From Candidatus Cloacimonadota bacterium (GTDB taxonomy: Bacteria > Cloacimonadota > Cloacimonadia > Cloacimonadales > Cloacimonadaceae), in the NCBI GenBank assembly GCA_020532085.1, contig JAJBAV010000017.1, positions 1 to 54,846 on the forward strand: a stretch of DNA of 54,846 nt, in the 5' to 3' direction. The notes below the pieces were generated by a model that saw only the letters and a program-made list of their open reading frames with translations, did not search any database and was not told the origin of the DNA. Of this stretch, positions 33,201 through 42,972 are shown piece after piece; positions within the stretch are counted from its first letter, which is position 1, and every line of letters starts with the position of its first letter. The position numbers and the translations under genes were made by a program.

Positions 33201-36073
33201 ATATCGAAAGCTATAACTTTGCGGCAACCAAGCTCACGGATTACAATCAGGATTTCCAGGGGAACCCAGATTACTTCAACAACGAAGGTCTCATCTACAA
33301 ATACAACCAGCGGATCTACTCGCTGTCCAAACCCGCCCCGGAAGATGACGCGACCTACTCACAGTATCGTGGTTCCGCGCTTAGATTTTACAATGTGCTG
33401 AAGGCATCCCAAAACCCGGAAGCCAGAAGCGGCGCGCCGGCGATCCTGATGGACCTGGCCGCGGTTGAACTGCACCACGGCCATCCCGACCAGGCCAAAG
33501 CTCACTACAACACCATCCTGGCAAGCGGGATGGAGATCGACAGGGCCACCAGCCGCAGCATTTATCTGAACCTGGCCAAAATCGAGGAAGACAACGGCAA
33601 CTTCAGCGAAGCTGAAAAAATGTACATCGCCGCCAAGGGCTTTTCCAACAACGCTACCGATGCCGGGGAGATCGAAAACCTGGTCCGGCTGCAGATCCAG
33701 AACAACTATGAAAAGGCGGAACAACAGGGTGACCAGCAGACCGTTGCCACAGAACTGATCCGTTTGGCGAATAAATTTAACGACGAACCTTCCCGCAGCC
33801 AGGGCTACCTGTTTATGGCCTCCGAGGCTTACGTCAAAGCCGGGCTGTACAATGAAGCCATCGCCCTGAAAACTGATCTGGCCGCGGTGAAGACCTCCAT
33901 GGACGAGAAATACGCGCTCTACGAACAGAGCTGGACCATAGCCCAGACCCAGATGAAAGACTCCGCCAAGGCGCGAGACCTGAAAAACGATTTCATCCAG
34001 CAGTTTCCTGCCAGCAACCTGGCCTTTCTCCTCAGGGTGGACCTCATCGAGGCAATGCGTCAAGATGCCGCGCAGCGCAGCAACGCAGCAGCGGCTTACA
34101 TCGACCTGCACAACGACGTGAAAGCAGATCGGATCGACAGCGGCGACATCAAGCCGGAAGAGATCTATCTTTGGGCTGTGGAGATCTACAGCAGCGAAGA
34201 CGATCAGGAAAAAGTGGTCGAGGCCCTCACCTACTTCACCCAAACCTATCCCAAACACAAAGAAACGCCCGGTTTCCTCACCATCCTGGCTGATTCCTAC
34301 CTTGCCCGCCAGGATCAGCAACGCTTTGAATACTACGCGCGGGAACTCTATCTGAGCGACAGCAGCAAATCTGAACGCTATCTCACAGTTGCCAACCGCA
34401 AGCTGGGAACCCTGGCCCAAGAGTTTGACACTGCCTACGCCGCCAGGAACTGGGACCTGGCTTTCCAGAAAAGGGACGAATTCAAGCGCCTGGAAGCCGA
34501 ATACCGCGGCGAAGGTTTGCCCGTGGAAAGCACAAAAGCCCATGAGGCCTTTGCCTTCGCAGAATCCGAGTACGCCATCCTGCAAGCCCGCCAGGCTTTT
34601 CTGGACGGCTTCGACCGCCAGCTGAACAGCATCGAACGCGGCAATTTCCTCACCGCGTCTGCCAACCAGCTGTTGCCAGTGGGCGCCGGAACCACCTGGC
34701 AGAAACATCTCTTTGGCGGCACGCCCAACCTGGTGCCTTCTTTCCAAACCAGATCCGAGCTCGAGGTGGCCAAGATCGTCAAGCTGCTGGACCAGACAGA
34801 GGCCGATAACCTGGATAACGAACGCCGCCTCAGGGCGCTGAGTTTGATCTGCCAGATAAACGACCGCGCCGCCCAAGTGGTGGAAACCCAGATCGATAAA
34901 TACATCCAGGTCTCCAATGAACTGGCCCCCTTCCGCGACCGCAAGAGGTTCAGCCAACAAGAATTTGACAATATGGTCAGCACCGAGATCAGGCCTTATT
35001 CCCAGCCCTATATTGACGTATATTACAACAATTCGAACCTGATCTACCAGGACATCTACAACAAATATTTCACGGCCGGCTACTTCGACCAGTACACCAC
35101 CAAGGCTGAGGACAAGCTCATCGAACGCAACTTGCTGCCGGAATACACCGAGGTCCGCCATGCGCTGGATAACGCCTGGAACGCCTGGCTGGCCAAACCT
35201 GCAGGCGGGTCTCAGAAGATCGACTCCACTTTTGGTTCCCTGATCCTGGATGACGGAAGGATGCTCTCCACTTACAGCGTTCCCTCCCAGCACGAGCTGA
35301 TTTTGGAACGCGAGTTCGAGTTTGAGGTCGTTCCCCGCTTTGCCTATGTCTATCTGGCTTACGAGCAGGATCCCCGGATCGTGGTAAACGGCAACGATAT
35401 CGATCCTGTTTTCATCCCCGTTTACAAAGAGGATTTCGGCACCGTCTTCGCGATCCGCGTCGACGGAGAGGCTTGGAAAAGCGGAGTGAACAGCTTCCGC
35501 GGAGTTTTCCCCAACGCCGTGATCTCAGAAGAACCGATCCATTTCAGTACGAGTTTCTTCTTCGACGCAGCGGAAATGTCCACCACAATCCCCACCGAAG
35601 TTATCACCCTGGTGTCCAATACTGACTGGACTGTGATCGGAACTGATCCTGATACTGGAGAAGAGATCAGGTCCTACGCCAGTTTGGCCCCGAACTTCGA
35701 ACTTCCCATGGACAGGTCCACCTTCCTGCAAAATGCCTCCGCGCAGCCCATCTGGGCATATGAGACGCAGGAAAGCCAGCAGACGGCGGTAGTATTTGAA
35801 AAGGAATTTGAGCTGTCCGCCGGTTTCGTGGATGGATATCTCGATTTTGTAGCCCCGGACAACGCCAGGCTGTTCCTTAACGACCAGCCCTTGGGCCCTG
35901 TTTACGAACTGAACTACGATACAGAGCCCTTCCTGGTGTATCCGGTGCGGGCCAGTTTGCCCGCTGAGCATCTGAAACCCGGCTTGAACAAGCTGCGCAT
36001 CGAAGTTCAGAACAATTCGCCCAACCGCGGCATGATCGCCGAACTGGGCTTCACAGTATCCGCCAAGGAGTGA
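30239..36073 (+). CDS. Giant exported TPR protein with duplicated C-terminal beta domain
   Basis: 1944 residues. Signal peptide LIKLYLLLTLTMVPIALAHA, so it is periplasmic or attached to the outer membrane. Residues about 30-1650 are almost entirely helical, with TPR-like units (e.g. LQYAVDLDNPEKALAHYKMA; EALDAYTELVDSG; HGHPDQAKAHYNTILA; YVKAGLYNEAIALKTDLA). The C-terminus holds two related beta-sandwich modules, starting near 1690 (EREFEFEVVPRFAYVYLAY) and 1854 (EKEFELSAGFVDGYLDFVA); each then has a short V/L-N-x-x element and a PVY/PVF turn, as in galactose-binding-like jelly rolls. It has a weak GCGGGG before the ATG. The ExbB/ExbD genes follow within 5 bp, so it is probably the load-bearing periplasmic part of the motor. 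Confidence 0.8.
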   Translation: MKKLIKLYLLLTLTMVPIALAHAQDAVVSPDVRSAIYADPKVIEAIDFLKDRLPQLVEENKSQAVEEYLQHYESLSKLDEADLLYLVGHFYSVVDDPTQAIPYFDVLINDPKLGDDARMMLNLLLYYRAVDYIQNQNIETAAPFLEDVMNRFSTGKYYPTYMFLWADLLAEDAEEARIQGYVDAYENNKDWIKNTFVNRRRSVIGRLDALDLDSFYADPDTSKANVLKEQVSSIQRDLQDLYNEFKSLPGLQFTEALNRIAEEEMRLLENFKAQIRPFESLPPIDLAQLASPDYTGPESAAFTRYREGAILLKQLKDTSVFYGRVLDVMDRFFERRYELFVNEDESVVGKGFSDMELKRLMDIERNINIYTDVVAGIDKIMAEPNYASLNLDLGPERQEYVEKIADLQNRKERYLAFRKHQDSVEEAIFTELLDEYYATYRDKRSLDELLPEVEDVMLTMIRENYPKDQQGVIEKQYAQTHKVGLKDFPINDTFIANLDFLGLMVDYRKIRYQEQQRLAKADSLGDEQQRAEYQKIVQDKAELLERYEAFVAANPYFQAMEQPSGGYLLNNAIIYYNMAELQYAVDLDNPEKALAHYKMALEIEPDFYLRDRALYNIGYLSSEAKKVAKNAQIEQFRAANPNQERPDRLKFAEADFREALDAYTELVDSGKYDDSPYYDEAVYRLGILHFLIGSDANEPVTHYAEANRRFDSLVNDPDSVYHHDALYQRAWVNLNQGDEQSLKSALADFVTLIGAADNKEITDAYLAQDYRDNSIDNIAYSLIALDGIDFNQESKGVGEIRRALAEYSDIKVKTLILDKAAGMKVDMEAPLQAIDFMELRLQTSPYELQNPAVVDSIIKLYYTPGLELRSGMDLTRIRDDKLDFIKATYGKDTPWYLENVKDADAAAPELRAQLEIIRDAYEQIRIRHYNNLIDSASKADQQLYEFHIEAYQQYTQLFPNTTVLQAFIDGNRLTEILLASLLAEKRNDIESYNFAATKLTDYNQDFQGNPDYFNNEGLIYKYNQRIYSLSKPAPEDDATYSQYRGSALRFYNVLKASQNPEARSGAPAILMDLAAVELHHGHPDQAKAHYNTILASGMEIDRATSRSIYLNLAKIEEDNGNFSEAEKMYIAAKGFSNNATDAGEIENLVRLQIQNNYEKAEQQGDQQTVATELIRLANKFNDEPSRSQGYLFMASEAYVKAGLYNEAIALKTDLAAVKTSMDEKYALYEQSWTIAQTQMKDSAKARDLKNDFIQQFPASNLAFLLRVDLIEAMRQDAAQRSNAAAAYIDLHNDVKADRIDSGDIKPEEIYLWAVEIYSSEDDQEKVVEALTYFTQTYPKHKETPGFLTILADSYLARQDQQRFEYYARELYLSDSSKSERYLTVANRKLGTLAQEFDTAYAARNWDLAFQKRDEFKRLEAEYRGEGLPVESTKAHEAFAFAESEYAILQARQAFLDGFDRQLNSIERGNFLTASANQLLPVGAGTTWQKHLFGGTPNLVPSFQTRSELEVAKIVKLLDQTEADNLDNERRLRALSLICQINDRAAQVVETQIDKYIQVSNELAPFRDRKRFSQQEFDNMVSTEIRPYSQPYIDVYYNNSNLIYQDIYNKYFTAGYFDQYTTKAEDKLIERNLLPEYTEVRHALDNAWNAWLAKPAGGSQKIDSTFGSLILDDGRMLSTYSVPSQHELILEREFEFEVVPRFAYVYLAYEQDPRIVVNGNDIDPVFIPVYKEDFGTVFAIRVDGEAWKSGVNSFRGVFPNAVISEEPIHFSTSFFFDAAEMSTTIPTEVITLVSNTDWTVIGTDPDTGEEIRSYASLAPNFELPMDRSTFLQNASAQPIWAYETQESQQTAVVFEKEFELSAGFVDGYLDFVAPDNARLFLNDQPLGPVYELNYDTEPFLVYPVRASLPAEHLKPGLNKLRIEVQNNSPNRGMIAELGFTVSAKE

Positions 36074-36077
36074 AGAG

Positions 36078-36386
36078 ATGAAAAAGACATTCCTGATCAG
36101 CCTTCTGATCCTGCTGGGAGCTTCTGTCTGCCTTGCCCAGGTGGACAGCGGTGAGACGGTCGTTACAGAGCCCGTGGAAACAGAAGTGATCGAAGGACGC
36201 GACCTGCAGATCCAGATCAAGACCATGATGCCTGACATCAGCGTGATCCAGATCAAAACAGATACCTACGCTCCGGCGGCAAAATACGATTTTACCATCA
36301 GCTTGGCCGCGATCCAGGCTGAGAGCAACAAACAACTTACAAATTGGAAACAAGAAATATTAACATGGCTAGAGGAGTCAAAATGA
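36078..36386 (+). CDS. Small exported protein of the motor cluster
   Basis: 102 residues with a signal peptide (TFLISLLILLGASVCLAQ). The mature part of about 80 residues has an acidic start (VDSGETVVTEPVETEVIEG), a predicted strand pair (DLQIQIKTMMPDISVIQIKT) and a helical end (NKQLTNWKQEILTWLEE). No family is recognised. It starts 4 bp after the giant TPR gene and overlaps the ExbB-like gene by ATGA, so it is tightly coupled to both and is probably a structural piece of the same complex. Confidence 0.65.
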   Translation: MKKTFLISLLILLGASVCLAQVDSGETVVTEPVETEVIEGRDLQIQIKTMMPDISVIQIKTDTYAPAAKYDFTISLAAIQAESNKQLTNWKQEILTWLEESK

Positions 36387-37153
36387 ATGCTAAGCACATC
36401 GTTCTCGTAATCCTAACCCTGGTGATCGGCCTTGGGGCCTTGGCGGCGCAGGAAGCGCAGGCAGCGGAAGTTAAAACAGACCCCGTGAACCTTGCCACCA
36501 TTTTCAGGGATAGCAATCAGCAAGGTTTCTTCGGATATCTGATCCTGCTGGTTTTCATCGTCGGCATCGTTTACGCGGTCATCCGCTACATCCAGCTGTT
36601 CCACAAAGAACGGATCAACGCCCAAAATCTATACAAAAGCCTGAAAGGCTATATCAAGAACGACCAGATCGAAGAAGCCATCAAGATCACGGAAAAAATG
36701 AAGGGCACCACCCTCGGCTTCATCTTCTTCAGCGGCCTGTCCGTATATAAGGACGTGCGCAGAACCGCCGCCAAGGAAGACATGAGCGCCCAGGTGCAGA
36801 ACGCCCTCGACGAAGCAGTGCTGCAGAAAGTTTACAAGATCGATGCCGGCCTCTTCTGGTTTGACACCCTGGCCCAGGTTTGCACCTACCTCGGTCTGCT
36901 GGGCACCATCTGGGGCCTGCTGGCCGCTTTCAACGCCCTCAGCCGTCCCGACGTGCTTGACAGCCAGAAAAACATCATGCTCTCAGCCGGCATCAAAACC
37001 GCCATCGGCACCACTGCCCTCGGTTTGATGGCCGCCATCCCGCTCACCCTGATCAAGGGCTGGCTGATAGGCAAAGCTCAGAAGCTTATCAACGAGATCG
37101 ACGAATACAGCGTAAAACTCATCAATCACATCAATATTTCAGCTAAAGGATAA
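36383..37153 (+). CDS. MotA/TolQ/ExbB-family proton channel protein
   Basis: 256 residues. An N-terminal signal-like segment (HIVLVILTLVIGLGALAAQ) precedes the three core helices: about 45-70 (FGYLILLVFIVGIVYAVIRY), about 160-180 (TYLGLLGTIWGLLAAF) and about 200-225 (IGTTALGLMAAIPLTLIKG). GLLGTIWGL and GTTALGLMAAIP are the conserved channel segments with the Thr residues that line the proton path. A basic, helical cytoplasmic loop lies between the first two. The extra N-terminal export signal is as in Bacteroidetes-type ExbB. It would form a pentamer around an ExbD dimer. ATGA overlap with the gene before. Confidence 0.92.
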   Translation: MNAKHIVLVILTLVIGLGALAAQEAQAAEVKTDPVNLATIFRDSNQQGFFGYLILLVFIVGIVYAVIRYIQLFHKERINAQNLYKSLKGYIKNDQIEEAIKITEKMKGTTLGFIFFSGLSVYKDVRRTAAKEDMSAQVQNALDEAVLQKVYKIDAGLFWFDTLAQVCTYLGLLGTIWGLLAAFNALSRPDVLDSQKNIMLSAGIKTAIGTTALGLMAAIPLTLIKGWLIGKAQKLINEIDEYSVKLINHINISAKG

Positions 37154-37157
37154 GATC

Positions 37158-37694
37158 ATGGCATACCGTCCTTCAGCCGGAAGGAACCAGCATCCAGTAT
37201 CAGTTCCGAAAGTTCCGGACCTGGTGCCGATCATGAACTTGTTTCTCACCGTCATCCCTTTTCTCTTGCTGATGCTGGTGATCACGCAGGTTGCGCTGGT
37301 GGCCTTCAACTTCTCTGCCGCGCCTCCCGGCCAGCCCGCGACGGTCGACGGCACTGAAGGCTTGAAAAAGGATGTTCCGGAAGTAACCGTCATCATCACG
37401 GCCTCGCAGGATTCCCTGAGCACCACCATCCCTGGTTTTGAGATCAGGGAACCAGGGCGCGACCCGGGTATCGTGGGACTTTCACTTGGCCAGTACAACT
37501 ATGTCATGCTCGATGCCGGCCTCAAGACCATCCGGGATAGGTTTCCGGATCTGCGGGACATCAGCGTGGCCCCTTATGATGACGTTCAATACGATGTCCT
37601 GATCAAAACCATCGATATCTGCCGGAGCAACGACTTTGCCAATGTTCACTACAAAGCCCCGCAGGTGCGCTATTACGTGATGGGGGGACAATGA
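37158..37694 (+). CDS. ExbD/TolR-like protein with Asn in place of the essential Asp
   Basis: 178 residues. A short cytoplasmic tail, one transmembrane helix (about 22-45: PIMNLFLTVIPFLLLMLVI), and a periplasmic domain of about 110 residues. In ExbD, TolR and MotB the helix begins P-x-x-D, and the Asp carries the proton. Here the position is Asn27 (PIMN). The periplasmic domain retains an ExbD-like layout (VPEVTVIITASQDSLSTTI; VAPYDDVQYDVLIKTIDI). It lies 4 bp after the ExbB gene and overlaps the second ExbD gene by ATGA. It is probably a non-conducting partner of that protein. Confidence 0.8.
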   Translation: MAYRPSAGRNQHPVSVPKVPDLVPIMNLFLTVIPFLLLMLVITQVALVAFNFSAAPPGQPATVDGTEGLKKDVPEVTVIITASQDSLSTTIPGFEIREPGRDPGIVGLSLGQYNYVMLDAGLKTIRDRFPDLRDISVAPYDDVQYDVLIKTIDICRSNDFANVHYKAPQVRYYVMGGQ

Positions 37695-38242
37695 GCAAAA
37701 ACCTGAATCCCCAAAATCTCAACCGCAGGGTGCGCCGCAAGTTCCCGGATGGAACTCCGCTGTCCATCATTTCCCTGGTGGACATCCTCACCATTCTGCT
37801 GGTGTTTCTGCTCAAAAACGTTTCCATGGAAGTGCAAAAACAGACCATGCCAAACAACATGACCTTCCCGGTAACCATGCAGAAGCGCGATCTGCTAGAA
37901 AACAAAGGCACCACCGTGGTCCAGATCTACCCGGACCGGATCCTCCTGGGCGAACAGGGCATCCATTTCGGCAGTCTGGAAGAATTTGCCTCTGACCCTG
38001 ACAAACGCACCGAGATCCTCTCGTATCTGCAAAGCACAGCCACGGAAATAGTTAAAACTTCGGACGCCAGCGGCAATCCCACCCCCACAGCCCTGCTCAT
38101 CCAGGCGGATAAAAGCATCCCCTGCTGGTACATTACGGAGTTTGTGAGCCTGGGAACCAGTTCCTTCTATGAATACATCTATTTTGCCACCCTCCTGGAA
38201 ACTGATTGGCTTGAAAAAAGTAAATCGAACACCAGTGGGTAA
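37691..38242 (+). CDS. ExbD/TolR-family protein with intact channel Asp
   Basis: 183 residues. Cytoplasmic basic tail (NRRVRRKFPDG), transmembrane helix about 25-42 (SIISLVDILTILLVFLLK) with Asp31 at the conserved proton-carrying position, and a periplasmic domain of about 135 residues. The latter shows the usual ExbD strand-helix order (GTTVVQIYPDRILLG; ALLIQADKSIPCWYI). The pair with the upstream Asn27 protein is the most unusual point of the cluster. GGGGGGA precedes the ATG; ATGA overlap with the gene before. Confidence 0.88.
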   Translation: MSKNLNPQNLNRRVRRKFPDGTPLSIISLVDILTILLVFLLKNVSMEVQKQTMPNNMTFPVTMQKRDLLENKGTTVVQIYPDRILLGEQGIHFGSLEEFASDPDKRTEILSYLQSTATEIVKTSDASGNPTPTALLIQADKSIPCWYITEFVSLGTSSFYEYIYFATLLETDWLEKSKSNTSG

Positions 38243-38251
38243 GGAGGTATG

Positions 38252-39766
38252 ATGGCAAAGACGATACTGAACCTAAGCCTCAACTACCGGGGAAAACATC
38301 TGGACACCATCCGCCAGGGAACCGATTTTGTCAACAAATGGCAGATCGGAACAGATAAGCATCTCTTCTGGCAGATCCTGGACGACACCCAAAAATTCCC
38401 CAGCAAACATAAGCTCCTGGTCAAGCGTGGAAATGACTTCCATCTGCAGCTGCCGGACGGCTCCCACCTCAGCTGCAGCAAGGACGGAAACCCGCTGGAC
38501 GCCAATTTCCTGAAACAGAACGGCATCCTCTCCGGCTCGTTGCTCAAGTTGCGCAACGACCTCAGCGGAACCGTGCAGATAAATCCGGATTACGAGATCC
38601 AGTTCGGCTACTCCGAACCGCGTAAAACGGTTCTGCGCCCGGAAGAACAGGCTGTGGTGAACAGCAGCTTGCAGCCGGCCACTCCCTCCGCGTCGGAACG
38701 CACGGAAACTGGACTGATCCTGCTCTTTCTCATTCTGGGCCTGGCCTTCGTGCTGATCTACGACCTCGTGATCAAACCCAGGATGGACAAGGAAAAAACC
38801 CTCACGGAAACCTTGGCGGAACTGGAAAGAGTGCGCAGGATAGAACCGCAGCTGGGTTTGACCGCGCCGCAAGCCACCACGCCGGATACACCTCCGGAAG
38901 AACCGAAAGCCGGCGATACCGCAGAGCCAAAGAAACCCGGCGGCAAACAACCTGCCAAACCCACCACCCGGACCACCGGCACAACCGGCGCCCGGCAGGA
39001 CCAGGGAGTTCCCGACAAAGGCCAGATCTTCGGCACCAACAGGCCCGGAGCCACCTCCGGCACCAGCAGGCCTCAAACAGCTTATGCCGTGACCGGCCTG
39101 CAGGATTTTGTCACCGCCCGTCCCGGCGCCAGAGGTTCCGCCACCGGCACCAGACCCGGCTCCGGAACATTCGATCCCAAAGCCTCATCAGGTTTTACCG
39201 GCTCCTTCGATCCCAAAGCCACTTCCGGCTTCAATGCTTCAGCCTCGGATGTGGGCCGGGTTGCCACAACCCAGCCCGGCGGCCCCGGATCGACCACCCG
39301 GCCGAACCTGCCCACCCAGACGTTCACCGGCGACGCTTCCAAGCTTCAGACCCCCTCCACCAGCCAGTGGCCCACCGTGCCATCGGCCCGGGAGGAAACT
39401 GAGAGGGTTACCCAGTCTGTGGTCAAAGCCCCGGATATCAGCAAGATACCCACTCCGGAAGTGAAGATCCCCAAACCCGCTTCCTCCGTTCCGGACGCCG
39501 ACGTCATCTACAACCAGATCGCCGCCCGCAAAGGCCAGATCGAGCAATCCTACAAAAAGAACGTTGCCATCAAGAAGCAAACCGGCTCCATCACAGTGCT
39601 GATGGACATAGCGGAGAACGGCAGCGTGTCGGCCCGCGTAACTTCGAACAGCGCCACCTTCACTCAAAGTTTCCTGAGTGATATCCAGCGGATCGTGGAA
39701 TCCTGGCGCTTCAACGTCTCCAAACCCACCAAATACCAGTTCAAAATGAACCTCACTCAAGCCTAA
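38252..39766 (+). CDS. FHA-like, one-TM protein with AgmX/PglI (TonB-like) C-terminus
   Basis: 504 residues from the second of two adjacent ATGs (AAGGAGG four bases upstream; the first ATG is one base from it). Residues 1-125 form a beta-rich cytoplasmic head resembling an FHA domain (FPSKHKLLVKRGNDFHLQL, PDGSHLSCS), without a complete phosphothreonine-binding signature. A transmembrane helix follows at about 154-171 (GLILLFLILGLAFVLIYD). Then comes a long Pro/Thr/Gly-rich periplasmic linker (about 200-400) with FDPKASSGF / FDPKATSGF repeats. The last 90 residues (IEQSYKKNVAIKKQTGSITV, then LMDIAENGSVSARV) match the AgmX/PglI C-terminal domain, related to TonB. It is the likely transmitter between the channel and outer parts. 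Confidence 0.8.
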   Translation: MAKTILNLSLNYRGKHLDTIRQGTDFVNKWQIGTDKHLFWQILDDTQKFPSKHKLLVKRGNDFHLQLPDGSHLSCSKDGNPLDANFLKQNGILSGSLLKLRNDLSGTVQINPDYEIQFGYSEPRKTVLRPEEQAVVNSSLQPATPSASERTETGLILLFLILGLAFVLIYDLVIKPRMDKEKTLTETLAELERVRRIEPQLGLTAPQATTPDTPPEEPKAGDTAEPKKPGGKQPAKPTTRTTGTTGARQDQGVPDKGQIFGTNRPGATSGTSRPQTAYAVTGLQDFVTARPGARGSATGTRPGSGTFDPKASSGFTGSFDPKATSGFNASASDVGRVATTQPGGPGSTTRPNLPTQTFTGDASKLQTPSTSQWPTVPSAREETERVTQSVVKAPDISKIPTPEVKIPKPASSVPDADVIYNQIAARKGQIEQSYKKNVAIKKQTGSITVLMDIAENGSVSARVTSNSATFTQSFLSDIQRIVESWRFNVSKPTKYQFKMNLTQA

Positions 39767-39788
39767 ACAACTACGAGAACATATCCAA

Positions 39789-39813
39789 CCCCGCTCCACC
39801 GGCGGGGTTTTTT
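39789..39813 (+). terminator. Intrinsic terminator after the motor cluster
   Basis: CCCCGC (39789-39794), 7-nt loop, GCGGGG (39802-39807), then TTTTTT. It closes the cluster 23 bp after the last stop codon. Confidence 0.9.
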
Positions 39814-39967
39814 ATTACCTCTGATCCGGATGCGCAAGTTTTCCCCTTGACCGTTCCCAGGGCTGTTACCCACTATGAATGGAGCTTGAGGGTGAACAGT
39901 ACCTTTTCAAACAAATGGCTTCCGGCAGGCTCCGCCCTTATCACACTTCCCGTACACATCCCATTCA

Positions 39968-40012
39968 CTTCCCGCTAACTTCCCGCCTGGCAGGGGGGAA
40001 GTCAGCGGGAGG
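39968..40012. repeat. Long imperfect hairpin upstream of priA
   Basis: Two 21-nt arms (39968-39988 and 39992-40012) with a 3-nt loop (GGC) pair with two mismatches and one G-T pair; the core is CCCGCT/AGCGGG and CTTCCC/GGGAAG. The 353-bp gap between the motor cluster and priA holds this, the terminator and the priA promoter, and nothing else I recognise. Confidence 0.75.
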
Positions 40013-40085
40013 CGGACAAGAGGCGGATAGGAAAGGGCTAAGGGCGGGATTTTCAGGAACACAGGCCGCACCGGGCAGATTTCCA

Positions 40086-40113
40086 TTGACACAAAAGCCC
40101 CTCCCTTCAGCCT
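40086..40113 (+). promoter_or_regulatory. Predicted promoter of priA (leaderless)
   Basis: TTGACA (40086-40091), 16-base spacer, CAGCCT (40108-40113, weak). Six bases further on is the A of the priA ATG at 40120; no Shine-Dalgarno is present. Confidence 0.45.
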
Positions 40114-40119
40114 TTGACC

Positions 40120-42492
<2,373 letters not shown>

Positions 42493-42513
42493 AGCCAGCC
42501 GCCAATTTTTCCC

Positions 42514-42541
42514 TTGCCAAAATACTCAAGCGACAAAAAAT
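42514..42541 (+). promoter_or_regulatory. Predicted promoter of the DUF1292 gene
   Basis: TTGCCA (42514-42519), 16-base spacer, AAAAAT (42536-42541), followed by AAAGGAG and the ATG at 42565. Confidence 0.4.
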
Positions 42542-42564
42542 GTGAAAAACAAAGGAGTTATCCC

Positions 42565-42906
42565 ATGACCGATAAAGAAAAGAACGGCTGCAAATGCGGC
42601 GAAGAATGCCACGACCACGACGAGCCCTGCGATTGCGAAGGCGAAGAGTGCGAAAGCAACACCATCACCATTGAGCTGGAAGACGGCAGCAGCAAGGACT
42701 TCATCGTTCTGGACGTGATCACCCACGAAGGCAAGCAGTACATGGCCCTGGCCGAAGTGGATTCCATGGAATACGACATCATGAGCTGGGAAGTGGACGG
42801 CGAAAACGTGGAACTGAGCGTGATCGAGGATGACGCTGAGTTCAACGCCGTGGCTGCCAAATTCGAAGAGCTGTTCCAAAACTACGAAGAGGAGCCCGAA
42901 GACTGA
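42565..42906 (+). CDS. DUF1292 (YrzB-like) acidic protein
   Basis: 113 residues; AAAGGAG nine bases before the ATG fixes the start. Residues 1-35 are rich in Cys, His, Asp and Glu (CKCGEECHDHDEPCDCEGEE), suggesting metal binding. The rest is a DUF1292 domain: ITIELEDGSSKDFIVLDVIT and EGKQYMALAEVDSMEYDI. DUF1292 proteins are small, mostly from Firmicutes, of unknown function. It is a short gene 66 bp upstream of hutI and may share its operon. Confidence 0.8.
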   Translation: MTDKEKNGCKCGEECHDHDEPCDCEGEECESNTITIELEDGSSKDFIVLDVITHEGKQYMALAEVDSMEYDIMSWEVDGENVELSVIEDDAEFNAVAAKFEELFQNYEEEPED

Positions 42907-42972
42907 CCCAAATCACGCAACGGGACCGACATACCACCAGGAGCCACAGGCGGATGGACAGGAGGATGAGAC

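Noticed and set aside
33359-35293. 644-codon frame on the minus strand opposite the giant TPR gene
   Set aside because: Antisense shadow of the TPR gene: no ribosome-binding site, no domain, and a low-complexity Val/Gly/Phe-rich translation.
36383-38242. Flagellar MotAB stator
   Set aside because: The ExbB and ExbD-type motifs, the lack of a MotB OmpA-like domain, and the lack of flagellar genes all point to a TolQR/ExbBD-type channel.
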